Source of the DNA: Zoogloea sp041917255 | GTDB lineage: Bacteria > Pseudomonadota > Gammaproteobacteria > Burkholderiales > Rhodocyclaceae | Assembly: GCA_041917255.1 (NCBI GenBank) | Contig: JAYRYA010000004.1 | Span: 62,001-126,000, forward strand | DNA: 64,000 nt | Direction of reading: 5' to 3' | Shown here: positions 1 through 8,553 of the stretch, piece after piece | How the letters are laid out: each line of letters starts with the position of its first letter | How positions within the stretch are numbered: position 1 is the first letter of the stretch | Notes under the pieces: generated by a model | Databases searched by the model: none | Seen by the model: the letters and a program-made list of their open reading frames with translations, nothing else | What the model was told of the DNA's origin: nothing | Made by a program: the position numbers and the translations under genes

Positions 1-966
1 CTGAGACTGAACGCTGCGCAAGGTCGAATCGCCATTGAGCACTGCGGCGGTCTTCGTTGTGGCGTTGTAAGCGCCCAGGCTTTTCAGCGAGCTGTTGAGG
101 CTGTTGTACGCGCTTACGAAGGTGTCGAGCTTGCTTTTCAGATCGGTGTTGTCCCGGGTGACCGAGAGCGTTGTCGTGCCGGTCTTGGTGAGTTCCAGGT
201 TCACGCCGTCGATGGCATCGGTAATCTTGTTGCCCTTGGTGGCAATCGAGATGCCTTGCATCTTGACCACGGCATCGGTGGCCGCCTGCGTCTGAGTAAA
301 CGCGCCGGAAGCGGCTATCGGGCTGCCCGGCGCCGCCGGATCGATGAAGGTTGCGGTGCCGCCGATGGTGACTGCGTTGGATGTGCCGCCGTCCGTGGCG
401 GTGAGCAGCAGGTTCTGCTTGCCGCTGGTGTCTGTGACGATCGATGCGCTGACGCCGGCATCGGCCTTGTTGATGGCATCCCGCACGCCGGCCAGGGTGT
501 TCTGACCACTTTCGATGGTGACGGTGCTTGTCGTGCTGCCCTTGGTGAACGTGAGGGTGCGGGTGCTGTCCGCGCCGAAATCGATGACCGGATCCCCGGC
601 CGCGTAGGTCTTACCGAGTGCGTGGCGCTGGTTGGTGGCCAGGGTAGTGACTTCGAGCGAGTAGGTGCCGGCGACCGCAGAACTGGTCGTTGTTGCCGTT
701 GCGATGGTCGAATCGGCAAGAGTTGCCTTGTAAGCGGACAAAGATGCCGCTGCGGAACTGCCGATTGCCGGTGTCAGGGCTTTGGCGGCAGTTTGCAAGG
801 TCGATAGGGCGCTCTTGAGCGTTCCGAGGGCGGAGATCTTTGACTCGTAGCTGCTCTGACGCGTCTGGAGTTTCGTAAGGGGCTGTTTTTCAACAGACAT
901 CAGCGAGCTGACAAGCGATTCGACGTTAATGCCCGAGCCGACGCCAGCTGATGAGATTGTGGCCAT
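1..966 (-). CDS. fliD: Flagellar hook-associated protein 2 (filament cap), C-terminus beyond window
   Basis: FliD forms the cap at the filament tip under which flagellin monomers fold and insert. The frame is open from the ATG at 966 to the window edge (322 codons). The N-terminus MATISSAGVGSGINVESLV is the typical FliD start, followed by the coiled N-terminal D0/D1 region and a Ser/Thr/Ala-rich middle domain. The last visible residues (LNGDSTLRSVQSQ) match the start of the conserved C-terminal HAP2 domain. An AAGGGG ribosome site precedes the ATG, and a sigma-28-like promoter lies about 40 bp upstream. Its place downstream of flaG and fliC, in the same direction, is the usual late-flagellar arrangement. 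The gene is not broken; it runs off the window. Confidence 0.93.
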   Translation of the reverse strand, partial: MATISSAGVGSGINVESLVSSLMSVEKQPLTKLQTRQSSYESKISALGTLKSALSTLQTAAKALTPAIGSSAAASLSAYKATLADSTIATATTTSSAVAGTYSLEVTTLATNQRHALGKTYAAGDPVIDFGADSTRTLTFTKGSTTSTVTIESGQNTLAGVRDAINKADAGVSASIVTDTSGKQNLLLTATDGGTSNAVTIGGTATFIDPAAPGSPIAASGAFTQTQAATDAVVKMQGISIATKGNKITDAIDGVNLELTKTGTTTLSVTRDNTDLKSKLDTFVSAYNSLNSSLKSLGAYNATTKTAAVLNGDSTLRSVQSQ

Positions 967-1004
967 GATGGACCCCTTGTGATGCGGTGATGCGATTGGC
1001 AGAA

Positions 1005-1031
1005 ATTACGACCATCCCCAGGAAAACTTGA
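1005..1031 (-). promoter_or_regulatory. Sigma-28 (FliA) type promoter of fliD
   Basis: On the minus strand TCAAGTTT (1024-1031), an 11-base spacer, then GTCGTAAT (1005-1012). The FliA consensus is TAAAGTTT-N11-GCCGATAA. The spacing is exact and both boxes are close, so fliD appears to have its own late-class promoter, separated from flaG by a terminator. Confidence 0.75.
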
Positions 1032-1099
1032 GCACAGCCGCGCGTTGCTACTTGGAATGCATGACGCGTGCCAGGTTCAATCGTCCGGTTCGCGTCTGC

Positions 1100-1127
1100 A
1101 AAAAAAATCCCACCACAAGGGTGGGAT
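1100..1127 (-). terminator. Rho-independent terminator after flaG
   Basis: On the minus strand a perfect 8-bp stem ATCCCACC / GGTGGGAT with a 5-base loop is followed by a run of T (A-run 1100-1107 on the plus strand). It lies 45 bp past the flaG stop and upstream of the fliD promoter. Confidence 0.85.
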
Positions 1128-1171
1128 CGAATGCTCGCCAGAGGAGGGGCTGGCGGCTTGGGGTGTCTGGG

Positions 1172-1555
1172 TCAGGCCTGTTGCTTCACGAGCAGTCCCT
1201 GGAGCTTGTCGAGCGCCTTGGCGATCGCCAGCACCTCTTCGGAGGGGATCTGCCGGATGAGCTTCTTGGACTCGGTGTCCACCACCTTGACGATGGAGAC
1301 GCCCAGGTCCTCGTCAATGGAGAACTGAAGGCTGTTGGCGGTCTGCTTGATGACGTCCTGGATCTGCTTGACCGCCTGGTTGAGTTGTTCGTTGCTCGGG
1401 GGCGCCGCCTTGCCGGTCTGGGTGGTGTTCTGGCTTGCCTGAACCGCGGCGGTGCTTGCGGCGTTCTCGGATGCGCGGGAGGCGCCGGCGCCCGTCGCGG
1501 ACTGGACGGGTGGCACGTATTGCGCGGTGCTTGTGCCAACTGGCTGGATGCTCAT
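1172..1555 (-). CDS. flaG: FlaG family flagellar protein
   Basis: Small FlaG-family protein, encoded beside flagellin in many polarly flagellated bacteria and linked to filament length control. The N-terminal half (about residues 1-65) is a low-complexity Ala/Thr/Ser/Gln linker. The C-terminal half is the FlaG domain, with LQFSIDEDLGVSIVKVVD and RQIPSEEVL. Two ATGs are available. The AAGGGGGAG ribosome site at 1562-1570 abuts the first (1561) but sits 8 bases from the second (1555), so I chose the second (127 residues). It lies between fliC and fliD on the same strand and ends in a clear terminator. Confidence 0.88.
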   Translation of the reverse strand: MSIQPVGTSTAQYVPPVQSATGAGASRASENAASTAAVQASQNTTQTGKAAPPSNEQLNQAVKQIQDVIKQTANSLQFSIDEDLGVSIVKVVDTESKKLIRQIPSEEVLAIAKALDKLQGLLVKQQA

Positions 1556-1631
1556 GCTCATCTCCCCCTTGTGCTGGCGGCGCCACCGCCCCGTGGGCGG
1601 CAGCGCTCGTCAGGGTTGCGTCTTGATCGTG

Positions 1632-2456
1632 TTACTGGAGCAGGGACAGCACGTTGTTGGGCATGCTGTTGGCCTGCGAGACCATCGCGGTGCCAGCCTG
1701 CTGGAGGATCTGGGCGCGGGTCATGTTGGCGGTTTCCTTCGCGAAGTCGGCATCCATGATCCGGCCGCGGGACGCTTGCGCGTTTTCGGAGGCGACCGAC
1801 AGGGTCTGCACGACGGAGCTGAAGCGGTTCTGGACAGCACCCCAGGTGGCACGGGCGGTGTTCAGATTGTTGATCTGGGTGTCGATGCTCGCGATCGCTG
1901 CGGTGGCGGCGCCGACGCTCGAGACGCTGCCGGACACCGCGGCAGACACGCCGGACAGGGTCACTGCGCTGCCCTGAACGGTGATGGTGTCGGTGGTTGC
2001 CGTGCCTGCACCAACCTGGAAGCTCACTGCAGAGGTGAGGTTCAGGACGTTCTGGCCGTTGAAGGTGGTGCCACCGACGACGCGCTGGATTTCCGACTGC
2101 AGCTGCTGGAATTCGGTGTCGAGGTTGGCCTGGTCACCCGAGGTGTAGGTGCCGTTGGCAGCCTGGACGGCCAGTTCGCGCATCCGCTGCAGGTTGTCGG
2201 TAACCGCCTGCATCGCCGATTCGGCGGTCTGCGCCATGGAGATGCCGTCGTTGGCGTTGCGGATCGCAACGTCGAAGCCCTTGGCCTGGGAGTTCATGCG
2301 GTCGGCAATCGCCAGACCGGCGGCGTCGTCCTTTGCGCTATTGACGCGCAGGCCAGAGGACAGACGCTGGACCGAAGTCGCCAGGCTGGCCTGGGATGAC
2401 GAAAGGTTGCGTTGTGCATTCAGCGACATCGCATTGGTATTGATAGTGGCAGCCAT
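1632..2456 (-). CDS. fliC: Flagellin
   Basis: Main filament subunit, 274 residues, a short flagellin. The N-terminal D0/D1 helices (MAATINTNAMSLNAQRNLS, then LATSVQRLSSGLRVNSAKDD) and the C-terminal D1/D0 helix ending in NNVLSLLQ are intact. The Ser/Thr/Val-rich central part (about residues 130-185) is too short for an extra D2/D3 domain. AAGGAG precedes the ATG, and a sigma-28-like promoter lies about 190 bp upstream. The adjoining operon of sugar-nucleotide and glycosyltransferase genes makes this flagellin the likely glycosylation target, through Ser/Thr in the central region; that is inference. Confidence 0.95.
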   Translation of the reverse strand: MAATINTNAMSLNAQRNLSSSQASLATSVQRLSSGLRVNSAKDDAAGLAIADRMNSQAKGFDVAIRNANDGISMAQTAESAMQAVTDNLQRMRELAVQAANGTYTSGDQANLDTEFQQLQSEIQRVVGGTTFNGQNVLNLTSAVSFQVGAGTATTDTITVQGSAVTLSGVSAAVSGSVSSVGAATAAIASIDTQINNLNTARATWGAVQNRFSSVVQTLSVASENAQASRGRIMDADFAKETANMTRAQILQQAGTAMVSQANSMPNNVLSLLQ

Positions 2457-2644
2457 TTTGGTTCTCCTTAATTCCGTTCAAGATAAGCGATTAGGCTTAA
2501 CTTTGGTTCGCCTTGCCCGGTGTGTGTAAGGCAACCGCCGTTGAAATCATTAACGGAGTTGTGTGGCGCTACTTTAGAAAAATCGTTGACATTTTTGATT
2601 TTTTGTGTATCGCAATTGTTTTGCGGATTACCGCTTGGCTTTTG

Positions 2645-2671
2645 ATAGCGGCTCAGAAAATCAAAGCTTTA
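2645..2671 (-). promoter_or_regulatory. Sigma-28 (FliA) type promoter of fliC
   Basis: On the minus strand TAAAGCTT (2664-2671), an 11-base spacer, then GCCGCTAT (2645-2652): 7/8 and 6/8 matches to the FliA boxes at exact spacing. It implies an AT-rich leader of about 180 bases. The rest of 2457-2745 shows no gene. Confidence 0.72.
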
Positions 2672-2745
2672 GCATCAAAAATCACGAATCGGCGCGGGTT
2701 TCCGGCCGGTTGGCGATATGCTTTCGGGGTTGGGGGCGACGACCT

Positions 2746-5700
2746 TCACGGGCCGTAGGCTGCAAACCAGCTTGTGGCGTGGTTTTCGAGGATGTAGCCG
2801 TCGCGCACCCAGGCCTGCAGCGCTTGCCCGGCGTGTTGCAGTGCGGCGGGGTCGGCGAGCTGTTCGCGGATCGTGCCGATCCACTTTTCGGGCTCGTTGG
2901 GCAGACGGGTGACGGGCGCGTTCTGGTAGGGGTAGATGTCGGTGCAGATCACCGGCCAGCCCATCGCGCCGTACTCGAGCAGGCGCAGGTTGCTCTTGCA
3001 TTCGTTGAAAGCGTGAATTTCGAGCGGGGCGATGGCCAGATCCAGATCAAGCCGGGCGAGGGCCTGGGGATAGGCGCGGAAATCCTGCACGAAGCCGTGG
3101 GACTCGCGCACGAAGGGCTTGAGCGGCTCGGGGCACATGCCCATGAAGATCCAGTCCACCTCGTCGGCCAGGGCTTCGACCACCGGGTAGATGAGCTCGA
3201 GATCGCCCAGGTGCTGTTGGGCACCGGCCCAGCCGACCCGCGGCTTCTTGCGCGGCAGGCGTGGCGGGGCGACGTCGTTCCAGAGGGCGCCTTCAAGGCA
3301 GTTGGGCATGATGCGGATGTCGTCGACCATGTCGGCGCAGATGTCGGCCAGCGGCCGGGTGCTCACGACAAGCCGATCGGCGAGGCCTAGGGTGCGGCGC
3401 AGGCGCGGGCGGGCGTCCTTGAACCCGGCCTTGTAGAAGGAGTTCTTCTTGGGCAGCGCGGTGATGAGGTCGTCGATGGTGATGATGCGCCGCACGTGCG
3501 GCAGGAAGCGCCGGTAGGCTTCGAGGGCGTCGGTCTGCGGGTCGTCCAGGGGCTGGTGCATGATGATCGCGTCGGGTGCGGCGCGGGCCAGTTCGATGGG
3601 CGACAGGATGCGCACCGAGAAGGCTTTTGGCGGTTCGCAGATCATGGTCTGGGCGAGGCCGGCCTGGCCAATGGCGCGCAGCGGGGCGCGCAGGCGGTAT
3701 TCGCCGGCGCCGCCGGTGAGCGGCACGCCGAGGATGCGGGGCCGGTCATGGAAGTGGGTGTCCCAGTCGATGGGGGCGACGTGCTCGGGCTTGAAGGGGT
3801 CGGCGAGGCTCAGGTTGCGGTTGTAGGCCGGGTCGTGGGCGAGCTTCGGCAGCCAGCGTTCGAGCAGGCGATCATTGGCGGCCATGGCGCCGAGCAGGTC
3901 GGCGAGCATCCCGTCGGGCTTGCGCTGGCGGGCCTTGAGGGAGACGGCATCAAAGTGGACCAGCATCGAGTAGGGCGTCCATACGATCCTGGCGCCGGCC
4001 TGGTGCGCACGCAGGCACAGGTCGAGGGTGCCGTGGGAGAGCGGGAAGCCTTCGGCGTCGATGCCGCCCAGCTGTTCGAACAACTTGCGCCGCACCAGCA
4101 GGGCGGAGCCGCACACCGCGCTGACGTTCTGGTCGCACAGGGCGCGGGCCATGTAGCCCGGATCGGTGATCTCGAGGTCGTTGTTCCAGGGGCTGCCGGC
4201 GCTGCCGCGCAGGCCCAGCACCCAGCCGGTGTGCTGAACCTTGGCAGTCTCGGGGTAAGTGAGGCGCGGGCCGACGATACCGACATCCGGCCGTCTGGCG
4301 ATGTCCATCAGGCGGTCGAGCCACTCGTCTTGCACCGCATGCGTATCGTTGTCGAGGAACAGCAGGTAGTCGCCAAGCGCGGCGGCAGCGCCGGTGTTGG
4401 CGCCGCGGGCGTGGTTGAACTCGCCTGGACAGGCCACCACCCGGCAGCGCCCGGCCCCAGGGGCGTCGGTCCCGAGGCTGCGCAGGAAGGCGACGGCGTC
4501 CGGGTCGGTGCTGTCGTTATCGACGACGACGATCTCGTAATTCGGATAGGCGGTGCGGGTGGCGATGCTGTCGAGCAGCGGGCGTAGATATTCCTCCCGG
4601 TCGCGGGTCTGGATGACGATGCTGACGAGCGGCGTGTCGCCCCATCGATATTGCACGCGACGGGTTCCCAGAGATGCGCCGTCGTGGATCACCGCGTCGA
4701 GGCCGTGGCGGGCGAGGTGGTTGGCGAGGGCGGCTTTCTCCGCACCTGGATTCATGGTGCGCGACGAGGCCCGGGGAAGGTGGGCGAGCATCTGGTCGAT
4801 GTGGCCGATGGCGCTTTCGCCCGCGTGGTCGAGCACCCGCAGGGACAGATCGTAGGTTTCGGCGCCAGCGTGGCTGCCGTAGCGGCCGGCGGCCAGGAAG
4901 GTTTCCTTGGCGACGACCACGAAGCTGCCAAAGTACGATTGGGCGCGCAGCAGGTCGAGGTTGAGGTCGGGCTTGAAGCACGGCTGGCTGTAGCGGCCGT
5001 CGGGCTCGCGAGTGTCTTCGTCGGTGTAGATGAGGCGCCAGTCGGGGCGAAGGTTGATGTAGTCGGCGACGACCTGCAGGGTGTGCGGCTCGAAGGTGAC
5101 GCCCGGCTCGATGCGGGCGAGCCAGCTGCCGGGCGAGGCGGCGGCCATCTCGTCGAGCACGTAGTCGATGTGGGCGGCGTCGCGCAGGGCGAGCCATTGC
5201 AGGTTGGGAATGTCGCCCAGGCCGTCGGGCGTGGGCAGCACGGTGGCGACGGTGAGCAGCCAATCGGGGTAGAGCTGCGCGGCGAGGCTGTCGAGGGTGT
5301 CGGCGAGGAGGTTTTCCTCGCCCGGATGGACGGCCATCAACAGGTGGATGCCCGGGCGGTTCTTCCAGGTGAGCACCATGCGCTCGGCGAGGAGCTGGGC
5401 GTCGATCTCCTGCAGCGTGCGGCGGGCGCGCCAGGTGTCGTAGCGCTGGCGGGCTTCGATCTGGGCGGGGCTGTCGGCCGGTTTGGGCGGGCAGGCATGC
5501 ACCGGCATGGCCTGGGTCTGGGCGACGAAGCGCTCGAGTTGCTGCCAGAAGCGGGTTTCGGTTGCCTGATAGGTCTGCGCCATGCGGCCGACGGTCTGGC
5601 GGGCACGTTCGACCTCGGCGGGGCTGTCGTCGAGGGCGAAGCCGTCGTTGCCGAGTTCCTCGGCGCTCAGGAGGACGCCGTTGAAATAGGGCGACGGAAG

Positions 5701-6369
5701 GATGATGGCGGGGCAGCCGCAGAGGGTGGCTTCGAGCGCGATGGCGGTGGATTCGAAGCAGTAAACCGCCTCGCTGCGGCGGAACAGGGCGGCGAGTTCT
5801 TCGTGGGTTTCGGGCCAGCTGCCGGTGATGAGTGTGGCGCGGGCGGCGAGTTCGGGATAACGCGCGAGGCCGGCCTGGTGTCGGCCCGGATAAAGCAGCA
5901 CACCGCTTCGCCGGTGGTCGTCGGGGTTGTCGAGGTTGTGGAAGCAGCGGGTGTCGATCGGCGGCAGGAACAGGATGTTCTCCGGATCTGCACCCGGCGG
6001 CACGATGTTGCGCCCATAGCTGAAGACCAGTTCGGTGGGTGCGAAGGCATGTTCCCCTCCGATCAGGCCGGCGCGGTTGAGGACGTAACGCACCACCGAT
6101 CCGGCGTTGCGTGGGTTACCGGGCACGATTTCGGGATAGACCACGATCGGCTCAAGCCCGGCCTCGCGATGCTGTGCTTCAATCTCCGGGGAGAGCACGG
6201 GCGTGTCGAGCGCGGGGTTGGTGACGGTCGGGAAGACGAAAGCGTTCTCGCCAACGCGGTTGAGCGCGTGACACAGCAGGTGCAGCACCTTGATGCCGGC
6301 CGAGGTGCGGCGGTAGGCGGGGGCCTCGATGTAATAAGGGCGGCGCGGGGTGTCGTAGAGCTTGGGCAT
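2746..6369 (-). CDS. Multi-module glycosyltransferase (two GT2-like units plus C-terminal GT-B-like unit)
   Basis: A 1207-residue cytoplasmic protein. The start ATG at 6369 (MPKLYDTPRRPYYIEAPAYR) lies 8 bases after the upstream SDR stop; the frame stays open further upstream but only as a shadow of that gene. Residues ~1-330 are an unassigned domain. Residues ~336-560 form a GT2-like fold with a YTDEDT motif (acidic metal/nucleotide site). Residues ~576-800 form a second GT2 domain, starting TPLVSIVIQTRDREEYLRP, with FLDNDT as its DxD-type motif. Residues ~870-1207 resemble a GT-B transferase, with GWAGAQQHLGDL and LRLLEYGAMGWPV. Such giant proteins are common in flagellar and O-antigen glycosylation islands. 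As last gene of the operon next to fliC it probably builds a short glycan on flagellin; acceptor and linkage are unknown. Confidence 0.85.
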   Translation of the reverse strand: MPKLYDTPRRPYYIEAPAYRRTSAGIKVLHLLCHALNRVGENAFVFPTVTNPALDTPVLSPEIEAQHREAGLEPIVVYPEIVPGNPRNAGSVVRYVLNRAGLIGGEHAFAPTELVFSYGRNIVPPGADPENILFLPPIDTRCFHNLDNPDDHRRSGVLLYPGRHQAGLARYPELAARATLITGSWPETHEELAALFRRSEAVYCFESTAIALEATLCGCPAIILPSPYFNGVLLSAEELGNDGFALDDSPAEVERARQTVGRMAQTYQATETRFWQQLERFVAQTQAMPVHACPPKPADSPAQIEARQRYDTWRARRTLQEIDAQLLAERMVLTWKNRPGIHLLMAVHPGEENLLADTLDSLAAQLYPDWLLTVATVLPTPDGLGDIPNLQWLALRDAAHIDYVLDEMAAASPGSWLARIEPGVTFEPHTLQVVADYINLRPDWRLIYTDEDTREPDGRYSQPCFKPDLNLDLLRAQSYFGSFVVVAKETFLAAGRYGSHAGAETYDLSLRVLDHAGESAIGHIDQMLAHLPRASSRTMNPGAEKAALANHLARHGLDAVIHDGASLGTRRVQYRWGDTPLVSIVIQTRDREEYLRPLLDSIATRTAYPNYEIVVVDNDSTDPDAVAFLRSLGTDAPGAGRCRVVACPGEFNHARGANTGAAAALGDYLLFLDNDTHAVQDEWLDRLMDIARRPDVGIVGPRLTYPETAKVQHTGWVLGLRGSAGSPWNNDLEITDPGYMARALCDQNVSAVCGSALLVRRKLFEQLGGIDAEGFPLSHGTLDLCLRAHQAGARIVWTPYSMLVHFDAVSLKARQRKPDGMLADLLGAMAANDRLLERWLPKLAHDPAYNRNLSLADPFKPEHVAPIDWDTHFHDRPRILGVPLTGGAGEYRLRAPLRAIGQAGLAQTMICEPPKAFSVRILSPIELARAAPDAIIMHQPLDDPQTDALEAYRRFLPHVRRIITIDDLITALPKKNSFYKAGFKDARPRLRRTLGLADRLVVSTRPLADICADMVDDIRIMPNCLEGALWNDVAPPRLPRKKPRVGWAGAQQHLGDLELIYPVVEALADEVDWIFMGMCPEPLKPFVRESHGFVQDFRAYPQALARLDLDLAIAPLEIHAFNECKSNLRLLEYGAMGWPVICTDIYPYQNAPVTRLPNEPEKWIGTIREQLADPAALQHAGQALQAWVRDGYILENHATSWFAAYGP

Positions 6370-6377
6370 GATCGGAT

Positions 6378-7412
6378 TCAGGTGGCGAGGGCTTCGGCGG
6401 TCAGGCGGATGGCGTCCGGCAGCGATGTCCAGGTATCGAGGCCGAGTTCGCCGCGGGCACGTTGAGTGGCCGGGATGTAGCGGCTGCGGAGGGCGTTGTC
6501 GGCGGCCTGGTGGGCGATGTGTACAGGGTGGGGAGAGGCGAGGGTGTGGCGGACGGTCTCGGCGAGTTCTCCGATTGAGATCGCGCGGTCGGAGCCCACG
6601 TTGTACGCGCGCCCGTGTTCGCCGCGGGCGAGTAGCTGCAGGAGCCAGATCGCCAGATCGGCGCCGTACAGGTAGCTGCGTAGCGGCGTGCCGTCGCCCG
6701 CGACCTGGATGGGGCGTCCGGCGAGGGTGTCTCCGATGAAATTGCCGATGGCGAAGTGGCCGTCCAGCGGCAGACCTGCGCCGACGAAGGCGAAGCAGCG
6801 GGCAACCGGGATGTTGATGCCGTGGGCCAGCCCGAACTGCAGGCTCCACTGTTCTGCCGCACGTTTGGCTTCGCCGTAGGCGCTGCCGGGATGGCAGGCG
6901 TCGCAGGCGAAGGGGGTGTCCTCGGCGAGGTGTTCAAGATGGGTGGGTTGCGGGCCATAGACGGCACCCGAGCTTACATAGAGCATCCGCGTTGCGCCGG
7001 CACCGTGGCAGTGCGTCAGGGTGTGGCGGGTGCCGAGCAGGATGTCGTCCATGATCGCCAGGGGTTGGCGGTGGGCGTCGGCGTCGGTGTCGGTCGCGGC
7101 GTGGAGTACGAAATCGATGGGCGCCTTGTCGCGAAAGTCGCGCACGTTGCCTTTGACCCAGCTGAGCCACGGGCGGCTGGCGAGCCGCGGTGACCGGGCG
7201 GCGAAGTCGTCCGGCTGGCGCGAAAGGGCGCGCACCTTCAGGTCGATGCCGCGCTGGGTGAGGAGATCGAAGAGGCTCAGCAGCCAGTAGCCGAAGAATC
7301 CGGTTCCGCCGGTGAGCAACACCGTCCGCCCGGCGAAGGCGGCCGCGTCGAGATGCGGTAGCAACTCGGCGAGGCGGCCTTGGACGGCGGGGTGACGGGG
7401 GTCGGGTAGCAT
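6378..7412 (-). CDS. NAD-dependent epimerase/dehydratase (extended SDR), sugar-nucleotide reductase or epimerase
   Basis: Extended short-chain dehydrogenase, 344 residues from ATG 7412 (MLPDPRHPAVQGRLAELLPH). It has the Rossmann motif TGGTGFFGYW, the active-site SSGAVYGP segment and a YGEAK catalytic Tyr-x3-Lys. The frame is open further upstream, but that part overlaps the neuB-like gene. The ATG lacks a clear ribosome site, so the start is moderately certain. Within this operon it is the only obvious candidate for the last reduction of a CDP-4-keto sugar (a role played by YerF, RfbJ or Prt in 3,6-dideoxyhexose pathways). That is inference from context; C-epimerase activity is equally possible. 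Confidence 0.82.
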   Translation of the reverse strand: MLPDPRHPAVQGRLAELLPHLDAAAFAGRTVLLTGGTGFFGYWLLSLFDLLTQRGIDLKVRALSRQPDDFAARSPRLASRPWLSWVKGNVRDFRDKAPIDFVLHAATDTDADAHRQPLAIMDDILLGTRHTLTHCHGAGATRMLYVSSGAVYGPQPTHLEHLAEDTPFACDACHPGSAYGEAKRAAEQWSLQFGLAHGINIPVARCFAFVGAGLPLDGHFAIGNFIGDTLAGRPIQVAGDGTPLRSYLYGADLAIWLLQLLARGEHGRAYNVGSDRAISIGELAETVRHTLASPHPVHIAHQAADNALRSRYIPATQRARGELGLDTWTSLPDAIRLTAEALAT

Positions 7413-7453
7413 GGCCAGGAGCGGGGCAGCTGGGGCTACTGGGGCGCCAGGGG

Positions 7454-8545
7454 TTACAGCCCGCGGCTGAAGATCAGTTTGCGCAGGGATTCGCTCTGGG
7501 CGTAGGGGCTGTCCACGTCGTCGATGGTGAGGGGCGAATCCTTGCCGACGCCGCGAGTCAGCTTGAGGCCGTTCATTGTCTCGCGGCACGATAGCTGTCC
7601 CTTCTGCAGGGGAATCGCGAGATAGAAATCCTCCTCGGAGTTCTGGACGTGGAATTCATAGCCGGCCGGCAGATCCCGCCGGGCATAGATGCCGCGCACC
7701 AGGCCGTCCAGGTATTCGGTTTCCTTGCGCTTGGGCACCCGCTTGGTGGTGCCGGTGCCGCCGCACATCTCGATGGCCTTGTGGAAGGCCTTGAACCACT
7801 CGTCGATCTGGTGGGGGAGCGAGCAGTAGGGCGAGACGGGAATGCCGTCTTCGGCAATGTCGATATGGCGCTCCCAGGTGCGGGCGCCCTTGGCGTAGGA
7901 GAGCAGCATCGAGGAAGTCCAGTCGTGATATTCGTGCGTGGACAGGCCGATGACGTTCTCGGGGTAACGCTGGCGCAGAAAGTCGATCTGGTTGAGTTCC
8001 AGTTCGTCGTCTTCGCTGGGGTAGATGGAGACGCAGTGATTGACCGCCAGCGGGATGTTGCGATTGGCGAAGAATTTCACCATGTCGTCCACATCCTTCT
8101 GGGACGAGCCACCGGTGGAGACGATGACGGGCTTGCGCGTTTCGGCGATGCGCTCGATGAGGAACCAGTCGTTGATGTCGGAGCTGGCGATCTTGATGAT
8201 CGGCAGGTCGAGTTCGTCGCACAGATCGACCGATGCTTCGTCGAAGGCGGTGGCCATGGGGATGCAGTTGCGTTCCTTGATGGCCCGCACCAAGGTGCGG
8301 TATTCGGCCTTGGTGAGCCGGGTGTCCTGGGTCTTCTTGATGTACCGGATGTCGTCGCGGCCGCGGAAATCCTTATGGATGAAGTGATCCACGTCGCGGA
8401 ACTGGAGCTTGATCGCCGCTCGCACGTTGTTGAAGCGGACCACCTGGGCGAAGTCGTTGACGATGCGCAGGCCTCTCTCCAGCCGTCCCCAATGGTTGTT
8501 GGCGAGTTCCAGGATGAAGAGGTTTTCGAAGATGGCGTTGTTCAT
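7454..8545 (-). CDS. NeuB-like N-acetylneuraminate synthase family protein
   Basis: A 363-residue member of the sialic-acid synthase family, which condenses phosphoenolpyruvate with a hexosamine to give a nonulosonate. Visible family marks are ELANNHWG near the N-terminus (cf. E-I-G-x-N-H-x-G), KIASSDINDW, ISTGG-like VSTGGSSQKDVDD, and NHCVSIYPS (cf. H-C-x-S-x-Y-P). The last ~65 residues are a SAF (antifreeze-like) domain with a KRKETEYLDG lead-in. The usual GYSDH loop is replaced by GLSTHEY, so it is a divergent branch. No CMP-transferase (NeuA/PseF), NeuC or aminotransferase partner is in the window. Eight bases separate it from the FkbM gene upstream in the operon. Confidence 0.82.
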   Translation of the reverse strand: MNNAIFENLFILELANNHWGRLERGLRIVNDFAQVVRFNNVRAAIKLQFRDVDHFIHKDFRGRDDIRYIKKTQDTRLTKAEYRTLVRAIKERNCIPMATAFDEASVDLCDELDLPIIKIASSDINDWFLIERIAETRKPVIVSTGGSSQKDVDDMVKFFANRNIPLAVNHCVSIYPSEDDELELNQIDFLRQRYPENVIGLSTHEYHDWTSSMLLSYAKGARTWERHIDIAEDGIPVSPYCSLPHQIDEWFKAFHKAIEMCGGTGTTKRVPKRKETEYLDGLVRGIYARRDLPAGYEFHVQNSEEDFYLAIPLQKGQLSCRETMNGLKLTRGVGKDSPLTIDDVDSPYAQSESLRKLIFSRGL

Positions 8546-8553
8546 GGCGAACC

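Noticed and set aside
2457..2540. Closer sigma-28 box for fliC (CAAAGTTA near the ATG)
   Set aside because: No matching -10 box at 11-base spacing; the pair at 2645-2671 is much better.
4651..6465. 604-codon plus-strand frame opposite the glycosyltransferase
   Set aside because: Gly/Val-rich shadow without ribosome site or domain.
6370..6849. 160-codon N-terminal extension of the giant glycosyltransferase
   Set aside because: It lies inside the SDR gene in another frame and is Arg/Pro-rich; ATG 6369 follows the SDR stop as operon spacing expects.
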